Shown here: positions 49,516 through 61,810 of the stretch, piece by piece
Layout: each line of letters begins with the position of its first letter
Position numbering within the stretch: position 1 is the stretch's first letter
Source of the DNA: Malurus cyaneus samueli
Lineage: Eukaryota; Chordata; Aves; Passeriformes; Maluridae
Assembly (NCBI GenBank): GCA_009741485.1
Contig: CM019215.1
Span: 83,620,028 to 83,684,027 of the forward strand
DNA: 64,000 nt
Direction: 5' to 3'
Notes under the pieces: generated by a model
What the model saw: the letters and a program-made list of their open reading frames with translations, nothing else
Told to the model about the DNA's origin: nothing
Databases searched by the model: none
Translations under genes and position numbers: made by a program

Positions 49516-49599
49516 ATTTATATATATATATTTTTAAAAAAAAAAAATTTCATACACCCACATACATATAAATATTAATATATATATAATTAAATATTT
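49516..49599. repeat. AT-rich low-complexity tract with (TA)n and poly-A
   Basis: A short (TA)n run (about 49519-49531) passes into T5 and A12, then an interrupted AT-rich stretch with a second (TA)n run near 49579-49588. It is almost free of G and C over more than 80 bases. Confidence 0.85.
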
Positions 49600-52500
49600 G
49601 GACTATGACCAGTGTCTTTTACAGAACATGGTAAGGGTGGTGCTTGCTTGTTTATAGGGGGAAAGGGAAAGCTGGAAAAAAGCAGAGAAAACAAGTGGGT
49701 GTATGGGTGTGCTGGTGCCTCTCATTATTACATAAATGAAGCTTTTCATTCTCCTTGTTGCTCCTCCATTTTCAATCATGTTGCATTGTCTTGCATCTTG
49801 CATCCTTTGGGTTCTTCTTACCACATGTCATGCTAGCTTATCAAATATTTGTAAGAATTCTCAGTGCAGTATGGCTAAAATTTCAATCCCCTGAGACACT
49901 TGTGCCAGTGATGATCACAGGCCAATTTTCAAAACTAGAAGTTTGTAAGACAGATAATCATTCCCGGGCCAACCTAAAATAAAAAAATAAAAAAATGCTG
50001 GTTTAAATTAATAATCACTGCCCTGCAGTATAAAGCCAAAGGGCTCCACACATGTAGATTTCATTGGTAGTGAGGTGCATAAACAGAATTTAAGATCCTA
50101 TTTATATCAGAGAGTTTGGCACTTTGTAGCAATTCATGTTCTAATCATATGCTAAGTTTTTATTCCCTTATTTTTTCAGTAAAATTGGGATTTACTGATA
50201 AATAAGTATTTCCATATTTTTTTTTTCTTTTTAAGTTTTCCAATTGGAAAGTTGAAATTGAATACATAAAATGGAACAAACATAGATTGTTACCACACAA
50301 ATGGACATCAGTTTAAGCCAGTTTTGGTGAGGTTTTTTGTTCAATATTTAAGCTGGAAACTTCTACACTTTCCATCTGGCTCCCTTCAACAGTTATGTGT
50401 TGTAGTGATCAAGTATTGTGACATCTGAAATTCTATGAAAACGCAGTGCATTCCCAAGTGGAAGAATAACACCAGGTATTTCATAGAGCTTGAAAGGGTG
50501 ATGTTTCCTTACAACAGCAGGCTATAAGAGACAAAACCAAAAGAGGAAAAATAAAGGAAATTTCTTCCCCCTCTTTGATGGAAAGTTCCACGTTTGTTTT
50601 TTGAAGAAGCAGAGCACAGGTAAACTTGCCAGATTCTTATGTCATCTTGGAACATTTCTGGTTCCCACTATCTGCTTTCAGAATTTGAAATTGTTCAGAC
50701 CCACTATTCTCAAATGAACTGAAATGTTATTTTAATGTGTGTTTATTATAAACTACGGGAGGTTTTTTATTTTTATTTTTTCAGTTTCTTGCTTTTTGGG
50801 TTCATCATTCCTCAGCGATCTGATCCTCCCTTCTCTGAAATGTTTGGTGTTGGGGCAGTCAAGTGGTTATATAGAAGCAACACTTGTCTGGAAGTCAGGT
50901 ATTGCTCAAAGGTGGTAGCACTGACTCAGAAAGTGGCTCTCCCCTATGAGTGAGGTTTCAAAAAGTTATTTTGTTATTCTTTCTTTGGATCAAAAAGCAG
51001 TTCCAATGTTTAAATGCAGCTAGATACAGCTAATATTGTAGTGCCCTTGAGGTGCAAGTGACTTATCTCCGTTTCAAAGGACTCCAGACATCTTTTGTGA
51101 TGTGCAGATGGAATAGGCATTACAGCACTAACAATGGGGTTAACACAGGTGATTACCTACAAAAAGACACATGAAAGTTACTGCTTCTCTTCCCCCTCCC
51201 TCCAACCTCCTCCTACATTGCAAATAGCATATGAAGGTCACCTGCAGAACGTTGTGGCTGGGTTTGAGTTAGGTTTTTTTAAAAATTTGCTTATTTGTTT
51301 TTCTGGATAGAGAAAGTGAACAAGGAAGGAATATTTTTGCCCATTGAGAGCAAAGGAGTTGAAATTCTTTGTTTCTGCCTGTTGCTACTTTTGTTTTTGA
51401 AATCCCACTGGCAAAATTCCGAGGTCTGGCTCCTACTTCTAAGCTCATGGTGTGGCCCAAGTATCCTTTCCAATACATTCTGCTTAGTAAAAGCTAAATG
51501 TCAAAGAACAAAGCCATAGTGGAATTAGTTATTAGTTTCTATTAATGATTTTAAATTTATTTTAGTGTTGGGTGGCCATTGCTAGCTAGTTTTTTTTGCT
51601 TTATCTTTCTAATTTATGAAGACCCACCTCTGTAGGTTATTTGACTTGTCTTACTCTGATTGCAGGTTAATTATGCCTGGGGGTTATGAAATCAGTTGTC
51701 CACCAGAACTTCAAATGTGCAGTCACTGCTGACATTTAAAAGCAGATTGAATAAATTAAAATGCCTTCTCTAGCTATTAACTGAATTCTGTCCTTAATTA
51801 CTGAAATATTATTATAAAATTATCTGCCAAAAATGAAGGAAGCTCTTGCTTTCCAAGCACTTTTACTAAGAAGTAGCCAGAGACAATCAGACACAGAGGG
51901 AGGGCTGATGGATTGAAGTGGAATAAGGATATTTTGTCAGCACTTGTTACGGCCCCGTTGCATGCTTGCTCAGTCCATGTGCACATAAATACAGGATGTC
52001 TTAATATCATTCTCTATTAGCCACAGCTACCAAGATCAGTGTGAACACGGCCAGAATATTTGGCACATTCATCCTCCCCCTTGTTCATTATGGAGCTATG
52101 ATTGACGAAACCAGGAGAATTTCCATTGAAGCCCACATGATGAAAGATGGAGATGTGCTCGCCTCTGTGGAATGGTCCTGAGCATGTGCAAATATTTCAG
52201 CCCTATGGACTACTTGGTCATCATTCCTAATCCTCTGCAAAAACTTTCCTTGAGAGGTTGGCATTTGTTGGTTTTCTACACTTGCATGCATGGACTGGAG
52301 ATGGGCACTCTTCTAGGCAAAACGAGTTGTGTAGTGGTTTCCCTGGCCTGCAAACCCTTCTGTTCCTGCATGTTCCTGTATGTTCACAGGTCGTGTCCTA
52401 CTGTCGAAAATGCAGCTGCTTCCCTGAGTAGCAAAGGCCCCTTTCCTTGTCTACAGCAGCCAGTGTCTGTGCTGCGAAGGGGAGGGATGCACAGCTGCGA

Positions 52501-55500
52501 GCTGGACCTGCATCATGTCCCTTGGAACATTTCTCTTGGGCAAGGCTGCTAAAGAGCCAGCTGTAGCAACTTCCTTCTAACATATCTGCCTGGCTTGTAC
52601 ATTTAAGCTTTAGTACATTTAACTTAAAACATGTTCTCAGACCTGCAGGACTTCCAACACAGTCTCAAAGGCAGGGTTTCTTAACTCTCAGCCTTTGCAG
52701 GTCATAGTAGAGTCAACACAGTGAGCATTACATTTGTGGTGGATGTGGCATACACAAGGTAAATCCAAAACCAACGTTGACCAGGGCTATATATAATCTT
52801 TTCTACTGTACAATCTTTGCAATAGTTTGTATCAAATACAGGTGGAGAGTGGTTTCCTACTCCTGCTGTTAAAGGGATAAAAAACTCATGGGTATCAGCA
52901 TATATGGTAGAGTCAGGACAAAGCACGCTGGAAAGGGAAAGTCTCCATCTCCAGATTTCCATTTCTGTGTGAATGTCTGTTCAGTATTAACTGAAGGCAC
53001 CATGAGCATGATGCCCAAAACTCCAAATATTTGGGTCTAGTACAACAGCACAAGATGCAGCAGCCAGCACAGGGTTAACTAAAAATTATGGAAGATGTAA
53101 ACAGTGGGAGAAGCTTGCTGTAACACTGCTAAAAAAAGCTTCTTGAAATGGAGAAAAGAATACTCAACACTGTTCAGAAAAAGCTACAAGTAGTGGAAAG
53201 AAATAGGAAACCCAAGAATTGTGATTAATAGTTCTAATTCAATCAAGTGTATTAGTCTGGCTCACCTCTTTTAAGGGGTCACTATTTATTTAAGGACCCA
53301 TCATTTTAGGTACCCATAATTCAAAAGTATCTGTGTCTGTATTGATGGGAATGAATGTGAGGTGCTGCTCTCTAGGAGCTGAAGATAAAAACAGATTAAA
53401 GTTGCCAACTCTGAGTGGCAGAAGTGGTTCAGGGCTGTGTTTTTGGCTCCTGAAGAGGATTACAATTCCATCCCTTGATTTTCGTAAAGATAAAATATCC
53501 CAATCCAGACTAGCCTTAGTCTTCTTCTGCTGTATGTAAATTAACATAATATAAACTCCTCCACTCCAGCTTAACCTAAACTCCTGGATCAAAGACGCTT
53601 TTGCAAGCTGCTGTTTGATTGCACTCAGTGATGCTGAAGACCCACTTTGTGTCTGACCAGAAAAGCTTTTGCATTTCCAGCTTCAGTCCCTCAGGCCACT
53701 AAATTTATTAAGAGAGGTAGTTCCAAACTATCACAGATAATTGGAAAGCACTCAAAAGCAATGGCCAATGTCTAATTTTAGTGAATTCCTCTCCTCACCT
53801 GGAGTTTTTTTCTGAGAATATCACTTTATAGCCAGCTGTCATGAGGAAGCATCTAGTTCATGTAATTTAATAGTTTTAACCCTTTCTGCTGCTTATTAAA
53901 ATAAAACAAGATTCTCCATTGTCACAAAATAAATTAATTAATACTAGCAGGATGTCAAGTTCTCAGTCTTCAGAACAGTATCCTGGTTATGAATCTTCAA
54001 GTACTGCCCAACCACAGTTTCAAGAAATCTTGATACTCCAGGGCTCACAAATAACCAGAAAGAAAGAAAATTAATGGTAGAGGGCTTGAAAAAAGAAGAA
54101 AAAAAAGAAAGGGTCTATCTAGGAATGCAACTGAGAGAGGCCAAAGTCTTAGGCCAAAGACTAGGGAGGAGTGAAATGCTGAATTAAAGGAATGACGGGA
54201 ATTAAAATATACAAGAGAAAGGATTGCAGAGAAAAAGGCTGACATGGGAACATAATGATAAGGCCACAGACACCCAGGAGTTCTTTCATAGTTATGACTT
54301 CTGAAAAAGCATTTCTGGTGCTGACCATCAACTAGATTTTTTGATGTACCAGCCATTTTCTGAGGAAAGTGTTTTGTTCTATTTACAGTTGTACTAGAAA
54401 TTTTTTCAGGCATGCTTGGCTCACCTTTCATTTGTGCTTTGGTTGGAAGTATTAGCTACCCTATGCCACTGAGGGTAAGTTCAATACTTCAATAATAAAG
54501 TCTAACATGCTCTTATATAGAAGAAGGATTAGGTAGGCTCCTCCACAGCTTCTTCTGTTATTTTGAATAGTTTTACCCTAACAAATATCTGAATCTTCTT
54601 TTCATATCCACAGTAGTCAAGAAACAGTAACCCTAGTAACTTCTTTTAGCTCAATATTTTTTTTTTTCAGTTTAAAAAAGTTCTCAGCATGTTGAAACAC
54701 AAAAGAGGAGACTGTACAGCAGGGCCCAAGGCTAACTTTTGTAGGCAAGTGTTAGCTTAGTCATGGAGAGACAGATCAGGAGAGAAAAAAAATTGTAAGT
54801 GTATGTGTTTTATTCAGTAATTTCATTTTGTTTTTATAAGAAGGTTTCAGGCAAAAAGATAATGACAGCAATTTATTCAATTTATCCAATGAAATATTTC
54901 AGATCATATTAATTGAAGTGATGTTTACATGTGTAGTTTTAGCTATAGTTTCTACTGAGATGGATGTTGCAAAAGCACAGGACTTACATAATTGATAATG
55001 TGGGCTGGATTTTTTTCAAAACTGCCTTTTCCTTGGGAAAGGGACAGCCTCTTCTCTGGGGGACAGACAAGCTCTCATTTGTCAAAACCCATGTAACTTT
55101 TGTGAAATGTTCAGATTTGATTTCTTACTCAAAGAATGTTTTGGGAAATTTCTGATCTTGTTAAAATGACGTCTTAGAATATTTTCTGGAGAAAAGTGAT
55201 TGTGAATTTAAATTGATCATTGTTCTCCTTTCTACCCAAACCAACAACAAAACAAACAAAAAAAAAAAGAAACTGAAATGAGGAGATACAAATATTTTAA
55301 ACTGAGGGCAGTGATGTTTTGCACTTCCCCCCCTTCCCTTTGGTTTACAAATTTAGAAACTTTCTGATATTTTTTGTTTTCCACATTGTGAAATGGGATA
55401 CCTTTTCTTGAGTTTCACGATCTTTCAGGTAAAATAAAACGTTGTTTTCTGAACTCTAGCAGTCAGGGCATGAAACTTGTTTTCCATATGTAGCAATTCA

Positions 55501-56439
55501 ATGTATGTAAAGTATGCATGTCTTTCACAATATAGCCCATTCTGGCATGAGGCCAATGTGTAGATACCTATCAGAGATGAGCTTGGGAAGAAATAGATGT
55601 GGAAATTTTGTGCAGACTCACATTTTCTCTTAGTTTATATAGGCTTGTTTTCTTGATATATTTAGTTACATTTACTATGAAGATGTCGTTGTTCCATCAG
55701 TGGATGGAAAGGAATAGTCCTGTTTCCATCAAGGGTTGCACTACACTAAGCTGTACAGCTTTTCTAGGAGCTGTCTGTGTTTAGATGAACCCCATAAAGT
55801 GTCTACATTTGCATAGGCAAATACACATGCCAGTGGCATTTGCACAACACCTCACAGCTGTATGCACAGGCAATCCATGTGGCAGCTCTGGTAAACTGAT
55901 TGCTCATGCAACAGCCACTGACTTAGAGAACCCAGAACATTGAAGTTCAGTCAGAGCTAGTCCATAAAAGTCCATGGAAATGCAAGTGAACCCCAAAAAG
56001 CAGTTTTCAGGGAGCCAAACTGAAGCCCTACTGAGTCTCTGTGGAGCATGGTGCCCTGTTGGATTGCTGCAGCAGCACTTTGGAACCTGTGCTAAGTTCA
56101 TTTCTTACAATGTGCAGTTTAAAATCCAGGATACTTCCAATTAACTTTGATGTCTGGAACAACACATTTTCACAAATGTTATTTTAAGCTAGAATTGCAA
56201 ATCCCCATTGCTGTGAAGACAATAAATGATTTTGAAGCAGATTGATCAGAAAGTTTGTGTTCATATTGCAGCAATGGAATACACATTCATTCAGGCTGGC
56301 ACTCACTGCCATTCTGCACATGTAAATGTAAAAGAGGGCAAAGGGAGTGCTTTTCAGCATTCTACCTTTATGTCCAGAGACACCCAGGTATGCATTCTTT
56401 CACACCTCCAGTGCCTTCAACTTGCGTCTTTAGGGTGGA
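49600..56439. other. unique non-coding DNA, no gene recognised
   Basis: There are no recognisable exons. A 126-codon plus frame (52172-52552) and a 128-codon minus frame (54045-54431) have no known domain. AT-rich words such as ATAAATTAATTAATAC (about 53928) and short poly-A/T runs are scattered through it. Confidence 0.6.
52361..52386. repeat. short 10-bp tandem repeat, 2.6 units
   Basis: Two units of TGTTCCTG(C/T)A stand head to tail, followed by a partial third (TGTTCA). It is too small to mean more than local slippage. Confidence 0.8.
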
Positions 56440-56705
56440 AATCATAGAATCATAGAATAGATTGGGTTGGAAAGAACCTGAAAAATCATCTAGTTCCAAC
56501 CCCCCTGCTACGGGCAGGGACACTTTTCACTGGACCAGGTTGCTAAAGTCCCCATCTTACCTGGCCTTGAACACTGCTGGGAATGTGGCATCCTCAACTT
56601 CCCTAGGCAACCTGTACCAGTGCCTCACCACCTTCACTGTAAATCACTTCTTCCTAATATCTAATCTAAACCTATCCTCTTCCAGTTTAAAGCTGTTACC
56701 CCATG
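56440..56705 (-). mobile_element. CR1 LINE, 5'-truncated 3' end, antisense
   Basis: This is the 3' terminal part of a CR1 non-LTR retrotransposon inserted on the minus strand. The left edge carries two tandem octamer-type units (ATCATAGAATCATAGAA), the complement of the ATTCTATGA repeats that end CR1 elements. Inside, in plus-strand reading order, are GGGTTGGAAAGAACC, GTTCCAACCCCCCTGC, GACCAGGTTGCT, CTGGCCTTGAACACTGC and TTCTTCCTAATATCTAATC, all in the order expected for the avian CR1 3' UTR. Similarity stops abruptly after the GTTACCCC segment near 56705, as expected from the usual 5' truncation during reverse transcription. It contains no reverse transcriptase or endonuclease part and cannot be autonomous. 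The plus-strand open frame of 84 codons at 56462-56716 is an antisense artefact of this repeat. The subfamily is not assigned. Confidence 0.93.
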
Positions 56706-58262
56706 GAAAAATCTAGGTGCATAGGCCAGAAGGAAGCAGCAGAAGGTGTTGGGATACTCCGAGCAAATCCCCAGGCTCACAGTGTAGGTGAGACTCAATG
56801 AAATCTCCCTACAGCAGAAACACTTGTCACCTGCCAAGTGGAGATTCTTCTCCTTTGAACCACTAAATATTATTCTCACTACTATTATTCCTGTTATCAA
56901 GGCTCTTACAGCCTCTCCAATTTCCTTTATGGTATTGAGGTCTCTCAATATTCCCTTTCAGCATTGTATACTTCTATATCCCCTATATCTCCTTACCTGC
57001 CTTGTATTTCTGCTAATCCACATCTTCTCTAGTTTAAAAAGAGCAACCTCGTATATGCCATTACATCAGATGTCTTACAGGACTTGACATTAATCTGCCA
57101 TGTTTCCAAGAAAATCACTTCTGAGAGAAAGATTTAAAGCCATGGCCCCATTTTAATCAACCCAAGCTGTATTTTACACTATTTTCTATCTGTTTCCACA
57201 TGTTTGCATACACAGCAGTCAGACTTACAGACCTGTAGGGGCCATCAAATTCCACCTATCACTTTTTTTTGCTGTTCTCCTCTCATATGGTTTTGTTTTG
57301 TTTCCAACATAGACACAGAAGATGGTAGGGGAATTTAAAAGAGGAAAAATCAGTAAGAGCTCAAATCCTGCAGGAGTTCTTTATGTGAACTTCCAAGATA
57401 CTCAGGAGGAGTTTGTTGTAGAAACCCTTTACAAGATCAAGTCTGACATAAATAGTCTGTCAAGCTAGAAATTGCACCAACGTGTTCCTCAGTGCAATGA
57501 TAATTCTTTATACAATTGAAACAAGGATTCGTCTTTCCAAGTTTAAAAGCATTATGGAGGGATTTAACTCTGACCTTAGTATCTCCAAGGCTGCAGACTG
57601 TGTCGGCAAATTGGAAATAACATAGCTTTAATAGCTTACTATTCCAACATTATTAGAGAGTATCCAAAAAAAATAACATTTAAAAAACATTAAGCTGGAG
57701 TTACCATAATTATCAGCACTCAAGGGACTTAAGTGAGAATGTTATTAGCAAAAACTTGTGGCATCATGATGACCCAGCCAGCAGACACGGCAAAGTGCTG
57801 GGGTGACAGTCTGTACCCTATGGTCACAGCCCTGGTGCTGGTCATGTGAATATACACAACTTCAGCTCGAAGTGAGCAAATGAGGATTGCTACATAACTT
57901 CAGTTCATTGCAGCTGTTGATGCTGCAGTCAAATTGGCTTTTACTTGACTAAAGGATGTTTAAGATGATGAAATGAGCTCTAATTATAATGTGCTGAAAG
58001 AACTGCTGAAAAATTGTCTGCTTTCTGCTTTTCATTTAGCTGGAGGCATTGGAAAAGAAATCCAGGACATGGAAAAAATTTCTTAAGTCACAGCAAAGGT
58101 TTCGTATGTATTCTTCAGGAAACTTCCATCTCTTTTTTGGTGTCTCAGGTCCTGTCCTAGTATAGCACAGCAATGTGCATTTGACCTCGATTACATGATA
58201 AATCTCAGTGAGATCAGAGGGATACCTGAAAGCAAGAACACATCATATGAATTTGGATCAAA
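56706..58262. other. unique DNA beside CR1, possible old CR1 debris
   Basis: The 345 bases after the clear CR1 do not resemble it. A possible older CR1 internal fragment (57050-57260) is listed separately. The rest is unremarkable. Confidence 0.5.
57050..57260 (-). mobile_element. possible old CR1 internal fragment, antisense
   Basis: The segment GTCAGACTTACAGACCTGTAG (57219-57239) resembles the CR1 ORF2 complement that commonly reads as GTCAGACTGACAGGCCTGTAG in bird genomes. About 140 bases upstream, AAAGCCATGGCCC resembles the GAAGCCATGCTGGC block that precedes it in CR1. Order and strand agree with a minus-strand CR1, the same orientation as the clear copy ending at 56705. The 345 bases between them do not look like CR1. 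The identity rests on short remembered consensus blocks and is weak. Confidence 0.3.
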
Positions 58263-58320
58263 TCTGGCAGGTCCCAGTATTAGACTTTGGATCTGGCAGG
58301 TCCCAATATTCGACTTTGGA
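58263..58320. repeat. 29-bp tandem duplication
   Basis: Two adjacent 29-base units begin TCTGGCAGGTCCCA and end GACTTTGGA (58263-58291 and 58292-58320). They differ at only two positions (CAGTATTAGA versus CAATATTCGA). A further partial unit may precede them (GAATTTGGATCAAATC). The length is not a multiple of three, so a coding frame would shift across the duplication, in line with non-coding DNA. Confidence 0.95.
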
Positions 58321-58654
58321 TTCAGTCATTTTGAACCGTGTGCCAGGCAAACCCATGGAAGGCTGGCTTCTTTTGACATCTCCCTGTCTGTCCACAAGGC
58401 AGCAATTGCCAGATAAGTGCTATACTCAGGTTCCTTTTGCCTGTACTATTTTGTGTCTCTCTGGGCAGTACTATTTCAGATGCATACCATAAAACTGTAA
58501 TGGATTTTTTTCCTATGAGCCACATCACAAATGCACACATAATTTGCTGTCCTTTCTCACTTCAAGCTTGCTGTTTCTGTTGGTGTTTGCCATTTTTCTT
58601 TTGGACTTTTGTAGCTTTCAGTTCTCTCAGTCTTGTTCAGTGAGTCTTCTCTAT

Positions 58655-58936
58655 TTAATGTTCTTTCCAGGCCAGCGCCAACAATACACGTAGTACCCAG
58701 ATTATTTCCTCTGCTAGGTCATAAATTGGGTTCACTCTCTTAGGATCCAGTGCAGCAGTGTCCTCAGCAGTGTTCAGGAGGGCATGCAAGAGTGTGCTGT
58801 AAGGAAGAAATTTCATTGTTTTGTACAGGGCTTTTTTAATGGTGAAACCAAGCACCTGCATCACCATCTGGTCCATCAGGAATGGCCTTGAATGATCAGC
58901 CATCACAGAAGCTGAGGGTTGGGAGCAGGGTACCAA
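58655..58936 (-). other. 93-codon open frame of unknown status
   Basis: This minus-strand open frame has a less biased composition than its neighbours, with mixed hydrophobic, acidic and basic residues. The stretch from about residue 14 to 75 could form amphipathic helices (for example FLMDQMVMQVLGFTIKKALY and NTAEDTAALDPKRVNPIYDL). I recognise no family. There is no obvious splice acceptor/donor pair bounding it, and the length is within chance expectation. It is listed as the open frame most worth a protein search, not as a gene. Confidence 0.1.
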
Positions 58937-59454
58937 CTCTTCACTGTTCCAACACAGAAGACAATTTTCCCCTTCAGTGCAGAACTTGAGGTGCCCTGTT
59001 AGTGCTGAGCATGGCAGTTACTCCCTAAAAAGTTGTTCCTGAGCTGCTTTTTCCATGGCTCAGCGCAGAGGTGCCGAGAGCAGAGCCAAAACACCCCCCC
59101 AGCAGGCTCTGAAGCTGTGTTGGCACAGGTGGTGTTGTGGAGGGAGGACTGGGAAGAAAGTGGTTTGCTGAGCCAGAGGGTAGGAAGAGAAAAGGGGTTG
59201 GAGATGCAGGCCAATCCAGAAAAATGTGGGTACTTTCCACCAGAGAACTGGCATCTCACGAAAGGATCCTTGGGTCTGCTTGGAGAGGATATTATTCTTT
59301 CCATTCTTGCTGCAGGGTTCTTTGGCTCCCAAGTATTGCTAGGTCATTTCCAGAGTTGCTATTGCAAAAAAATACCCCATTCAGCTGGGTGTGAGACCCA
59401 TGATGAAGTTTAATCAACTTTGTAAGGTGTCTTTTGTATCCTATTGTTTAAAAT

Positions 59455-59468
59455 AAAAAAAAAAAAAA
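59455..59468. repeat. 14-base poly-A tract
   Basis: A run of 14 A follows GTTTAAAATA, so AAATAAAAAA overlaps its start. The upstream 400 bases hold several overlapping open frames on both strands, but no protein I recognise. Confidence 0.85.
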
Positions 59469-60918
59469 GCTTCAGATAAAAATTTGGCTTTTAAGGAGAC
59501 ACTCTGAATATGTTCAGTTGGTTTTTTGCTTCAATATTTTTTCTTTCTGCCACTTTTTGTGAGAAATTTTGCCACACTATTTTGCCAGGAATTCAGTTGA
59601 TCTTTTAATTATACATAGTGGCATTTTATGTAACTTTTTGGTTAACTATTAGCAGGCATTTCTGATATTTTCAAAAGGGTGGACACTGACATTGCAACTG
59701 GACTTGGTGTCTGTGAGTCTGTGTTGTGACATCCAGTTTCACTTGTTTTTCTTTAGGAGAGTAGGACAGAAATCAAACCAAATGAAACAATACAGAGAAT
59801 ATTTTGAGCAAGCTGGGATCCAGAGAGAAAATGTGATATTTGGGCTGTCAGCTTAAACATGGGCCAACTAATAATTTCCTAAATTTTGTTGACTTCTTTT
59901 TACATAAAAAATACATCAAATACAACTATTCATATTAATTGGAATATATTACTTACTTTAAGCATAGAGAAACATACCATCCAAGAGCAGAAGCCCGTAA
60001 AATTCATATTTGCATTTTCTCTAGACATCTGAATGATACTTTCTGCTCTGTATATTTCCTGGAGCTGCTGTGCTCTGTGCCTCTCCTCCACAGGTTGTGT
60101 GATTGTAGTGAGCTTTTTTTGTTTACCAAGACTGTAAAAGCTGAGTTAGGGAGGTGTCTGCCCTGCAAGGACACCAACAGGGATCTGATCTTTCTAGTCC
60201 TGTGAAAGCCAATACATAACTCTGGCCATTTTTTAGCAAAATGTATTTTGACTGTAAATTTGGTGAATACCTTGCATTTATGGTCACTTAGGGTATCTCA
60301 CTTTACGTTGGAATATATTCTGTTGAGTTCTCATGTTATTTTATTCCTATATATTTGCAATAACTGTTAGCCACTGCCATTAATACGCTCTGAAAGTAAT
60401 TTGCAGGTTGCCAATTAGGTGCTGAACTTCAACCACTTTTGTGCTTTGTGTATGAAGTATATCATTATAAGACACTTTCTTGAAATGTCTTCTCTGAAAA
60501 TTTCAGGCTGTGTTTAATCTTGCTCACAGGTCCAGCACTGTAATTTCTAGTTCAGCTTGCTTTTTATAACTCTGCAATCCTTTTTTTGAAGAGCTTCTGG
60601 CCAATTATTCTCCATCCTATGAGTGAAGAGTTGCATATTTTGCCAAAACCATAATACTTTGTTGTTCTCTCTACTAAATAAAATGCTGGTTTTGCAGAGC
60701 ATTTCTCCAATTTTCCTGCAGGCGTGCATATTAATAATAATAAAGTTGTGCCCCTGAATCAGCCTTAACCAAGTAATTTAACAAAGGTCAGGGTTGTTTA
60801 AACTGTACTCACAGGAGTCCAAAGAAGTGAATAGATGCAGATGGTAAAGAGGGGAGCTGTAATATAATAGCTAAAATCATGTTCGTTCAAGCTGTGAAAA
60901 CATTAAACCTCAGAATAA

Positions 60919-60934
60919 TTAATCCTCGGATTAA
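60919..60934. promoter_or_regulatory. palindromic TAATCC (OTX/PITX-type) site
   Basis: Seven-base inverted arms TTAATCC and GGATTAA are separated by TC. The K50 homeodomain proteins OTX and PITX recognise TAATCC and can bind such inverted pairs cooperatively. Whether this copy is bound is unknown. Confidence 0.3.
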
Positions 60935-61754
60935 TGTTTGTACTATTGTTCAGTTCTACAAGCAAATATAAAAGTTTGTATTATTACACCAATAAACACA
61001 ATAATAAGTCCTCTTTTGCTAATGATCTGAATAGCCAGAATTAAATAATTTTGCCAATTAGGTGGTTTCTCAAAATGACCAGCATGTATAATTATATTTT
61101 TATGGAGGCACCTACACATACACACTTTCTTTAAGAGTTATGGACCTTTATTCCTCGTAAACCTTTAATTAGATTTGTTCCATAATTTTTATTCTTCACT
61201 GTATATATGTGTGATACATACAATCCGTGGTAGGAAAAAAATTAGAAGTCCCTCTGGGTCTCATATTCATGTCACTTCTCATTAGACAAAGTGACAATGC
61301 ATGTGTTTAAAAGGGCTGATGTGATCACTGGAGTGACTATTACAAACCAGCCTAATACAGCTTTTCTAAAAAACCTGCATATAATCTGGGTATTTATCAT
61401 ATGCGTGCCAGTTAAAATCAGTAAGATAATTTCAGAATTGTAAAAATTCTTCGGGCACAGGCTCAAGGAAGCTTTGCACATTTTCTTTGCATGTATTTTC
61501 ATCTACAGTAGGCCAGCCTTAAAAAAAAAAATAAAAAATCAGTGCACAGAGAATACAAACATTAATGAGGAATATTAGACCAGCTTGGCATGCTAATGTA
61601 ATCCTTGCGGAAATTCCTTCCTTTTCTCTCCCCTCTTAATGTTTCAAGTACATCTTCTCATAATCTGCCCTGATTATTTGACTGCTGAGATACTATTAAT
61701 TCCTTTTCTTTCTACAAGATTCTGAGATTTAACGGTAGATACGGATAATATTTT

Positions 61755-61790
61755 TGCATATGCATAGAACAAGCCATAAAATCGTTTATG
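61755..61790. promoter_or_regulatory. POU-like palindrome and inverted CDX/posterior-HOX-type sites
   Basis: TGCATATGCA (61755-61764) is a ten-base palindrome. Ten bases later comes CATAAA-ATCG-TTTATG (61775-61790), an inverted pair of the CATAAA word bound by CDX and posterior HOX proteins, followed by GATTTATGCAT. Motif evidence only. Confidence 0.25.
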
Positions 61791-61810
61791 TGATTTATGC
61801 ATCAAGCTCA

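Larger units (their letters stand above)
60720..61810. promoter_or_regulatory. candidate enhancer-like, homeodomain-motif-rich block
   Basis: This AT-rich but largely non-repetitive stretch has an unusual density of inverted homeodomain-type words. TTAATCC-TC-GGATTAA (60919-60934) is two inverted TAATCC sites of the OTX/PITX class. GCATGCTAATG (around 61590) is an octamer-like word. TGCATATGCA is at 61755-61764, and CATAAA-ATCG-TTTATG (61775-61790) is two inverted posterior-HOX/CDX-type sites. A low-complexity A tract at 61521-61537 interrupts it. The three minus-strand open frames of 60-76 codons are not recognisable. This is the best enhancer candidate in the window, on motif grounds only. 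Confidence 0.25.

Noticed and set aside
52005..52181. Plus-strand open frame of 58 codons preceded by a plausible splice acceptor (TTCTCTATTAG), with a protein-like peptide.
   Set aside because: A frame this short is expected by chance, no donor site fits before the stop, and the peptide matches no family I know.
52686..52715. CTCTCAGCCTTTGCAGG followed by TCATAGTAGAG, resembling an internal CR1 3'-UTR block.
   Set aside because: The match needs a three-base insertion and the flanks do not follow the CR1 order.
56462..56716. 84-codon plus-strand open frame.
   Set aside because: It lies entirely within the antisense CR1 3' UTR, a typical repeat-derived spurious frame.
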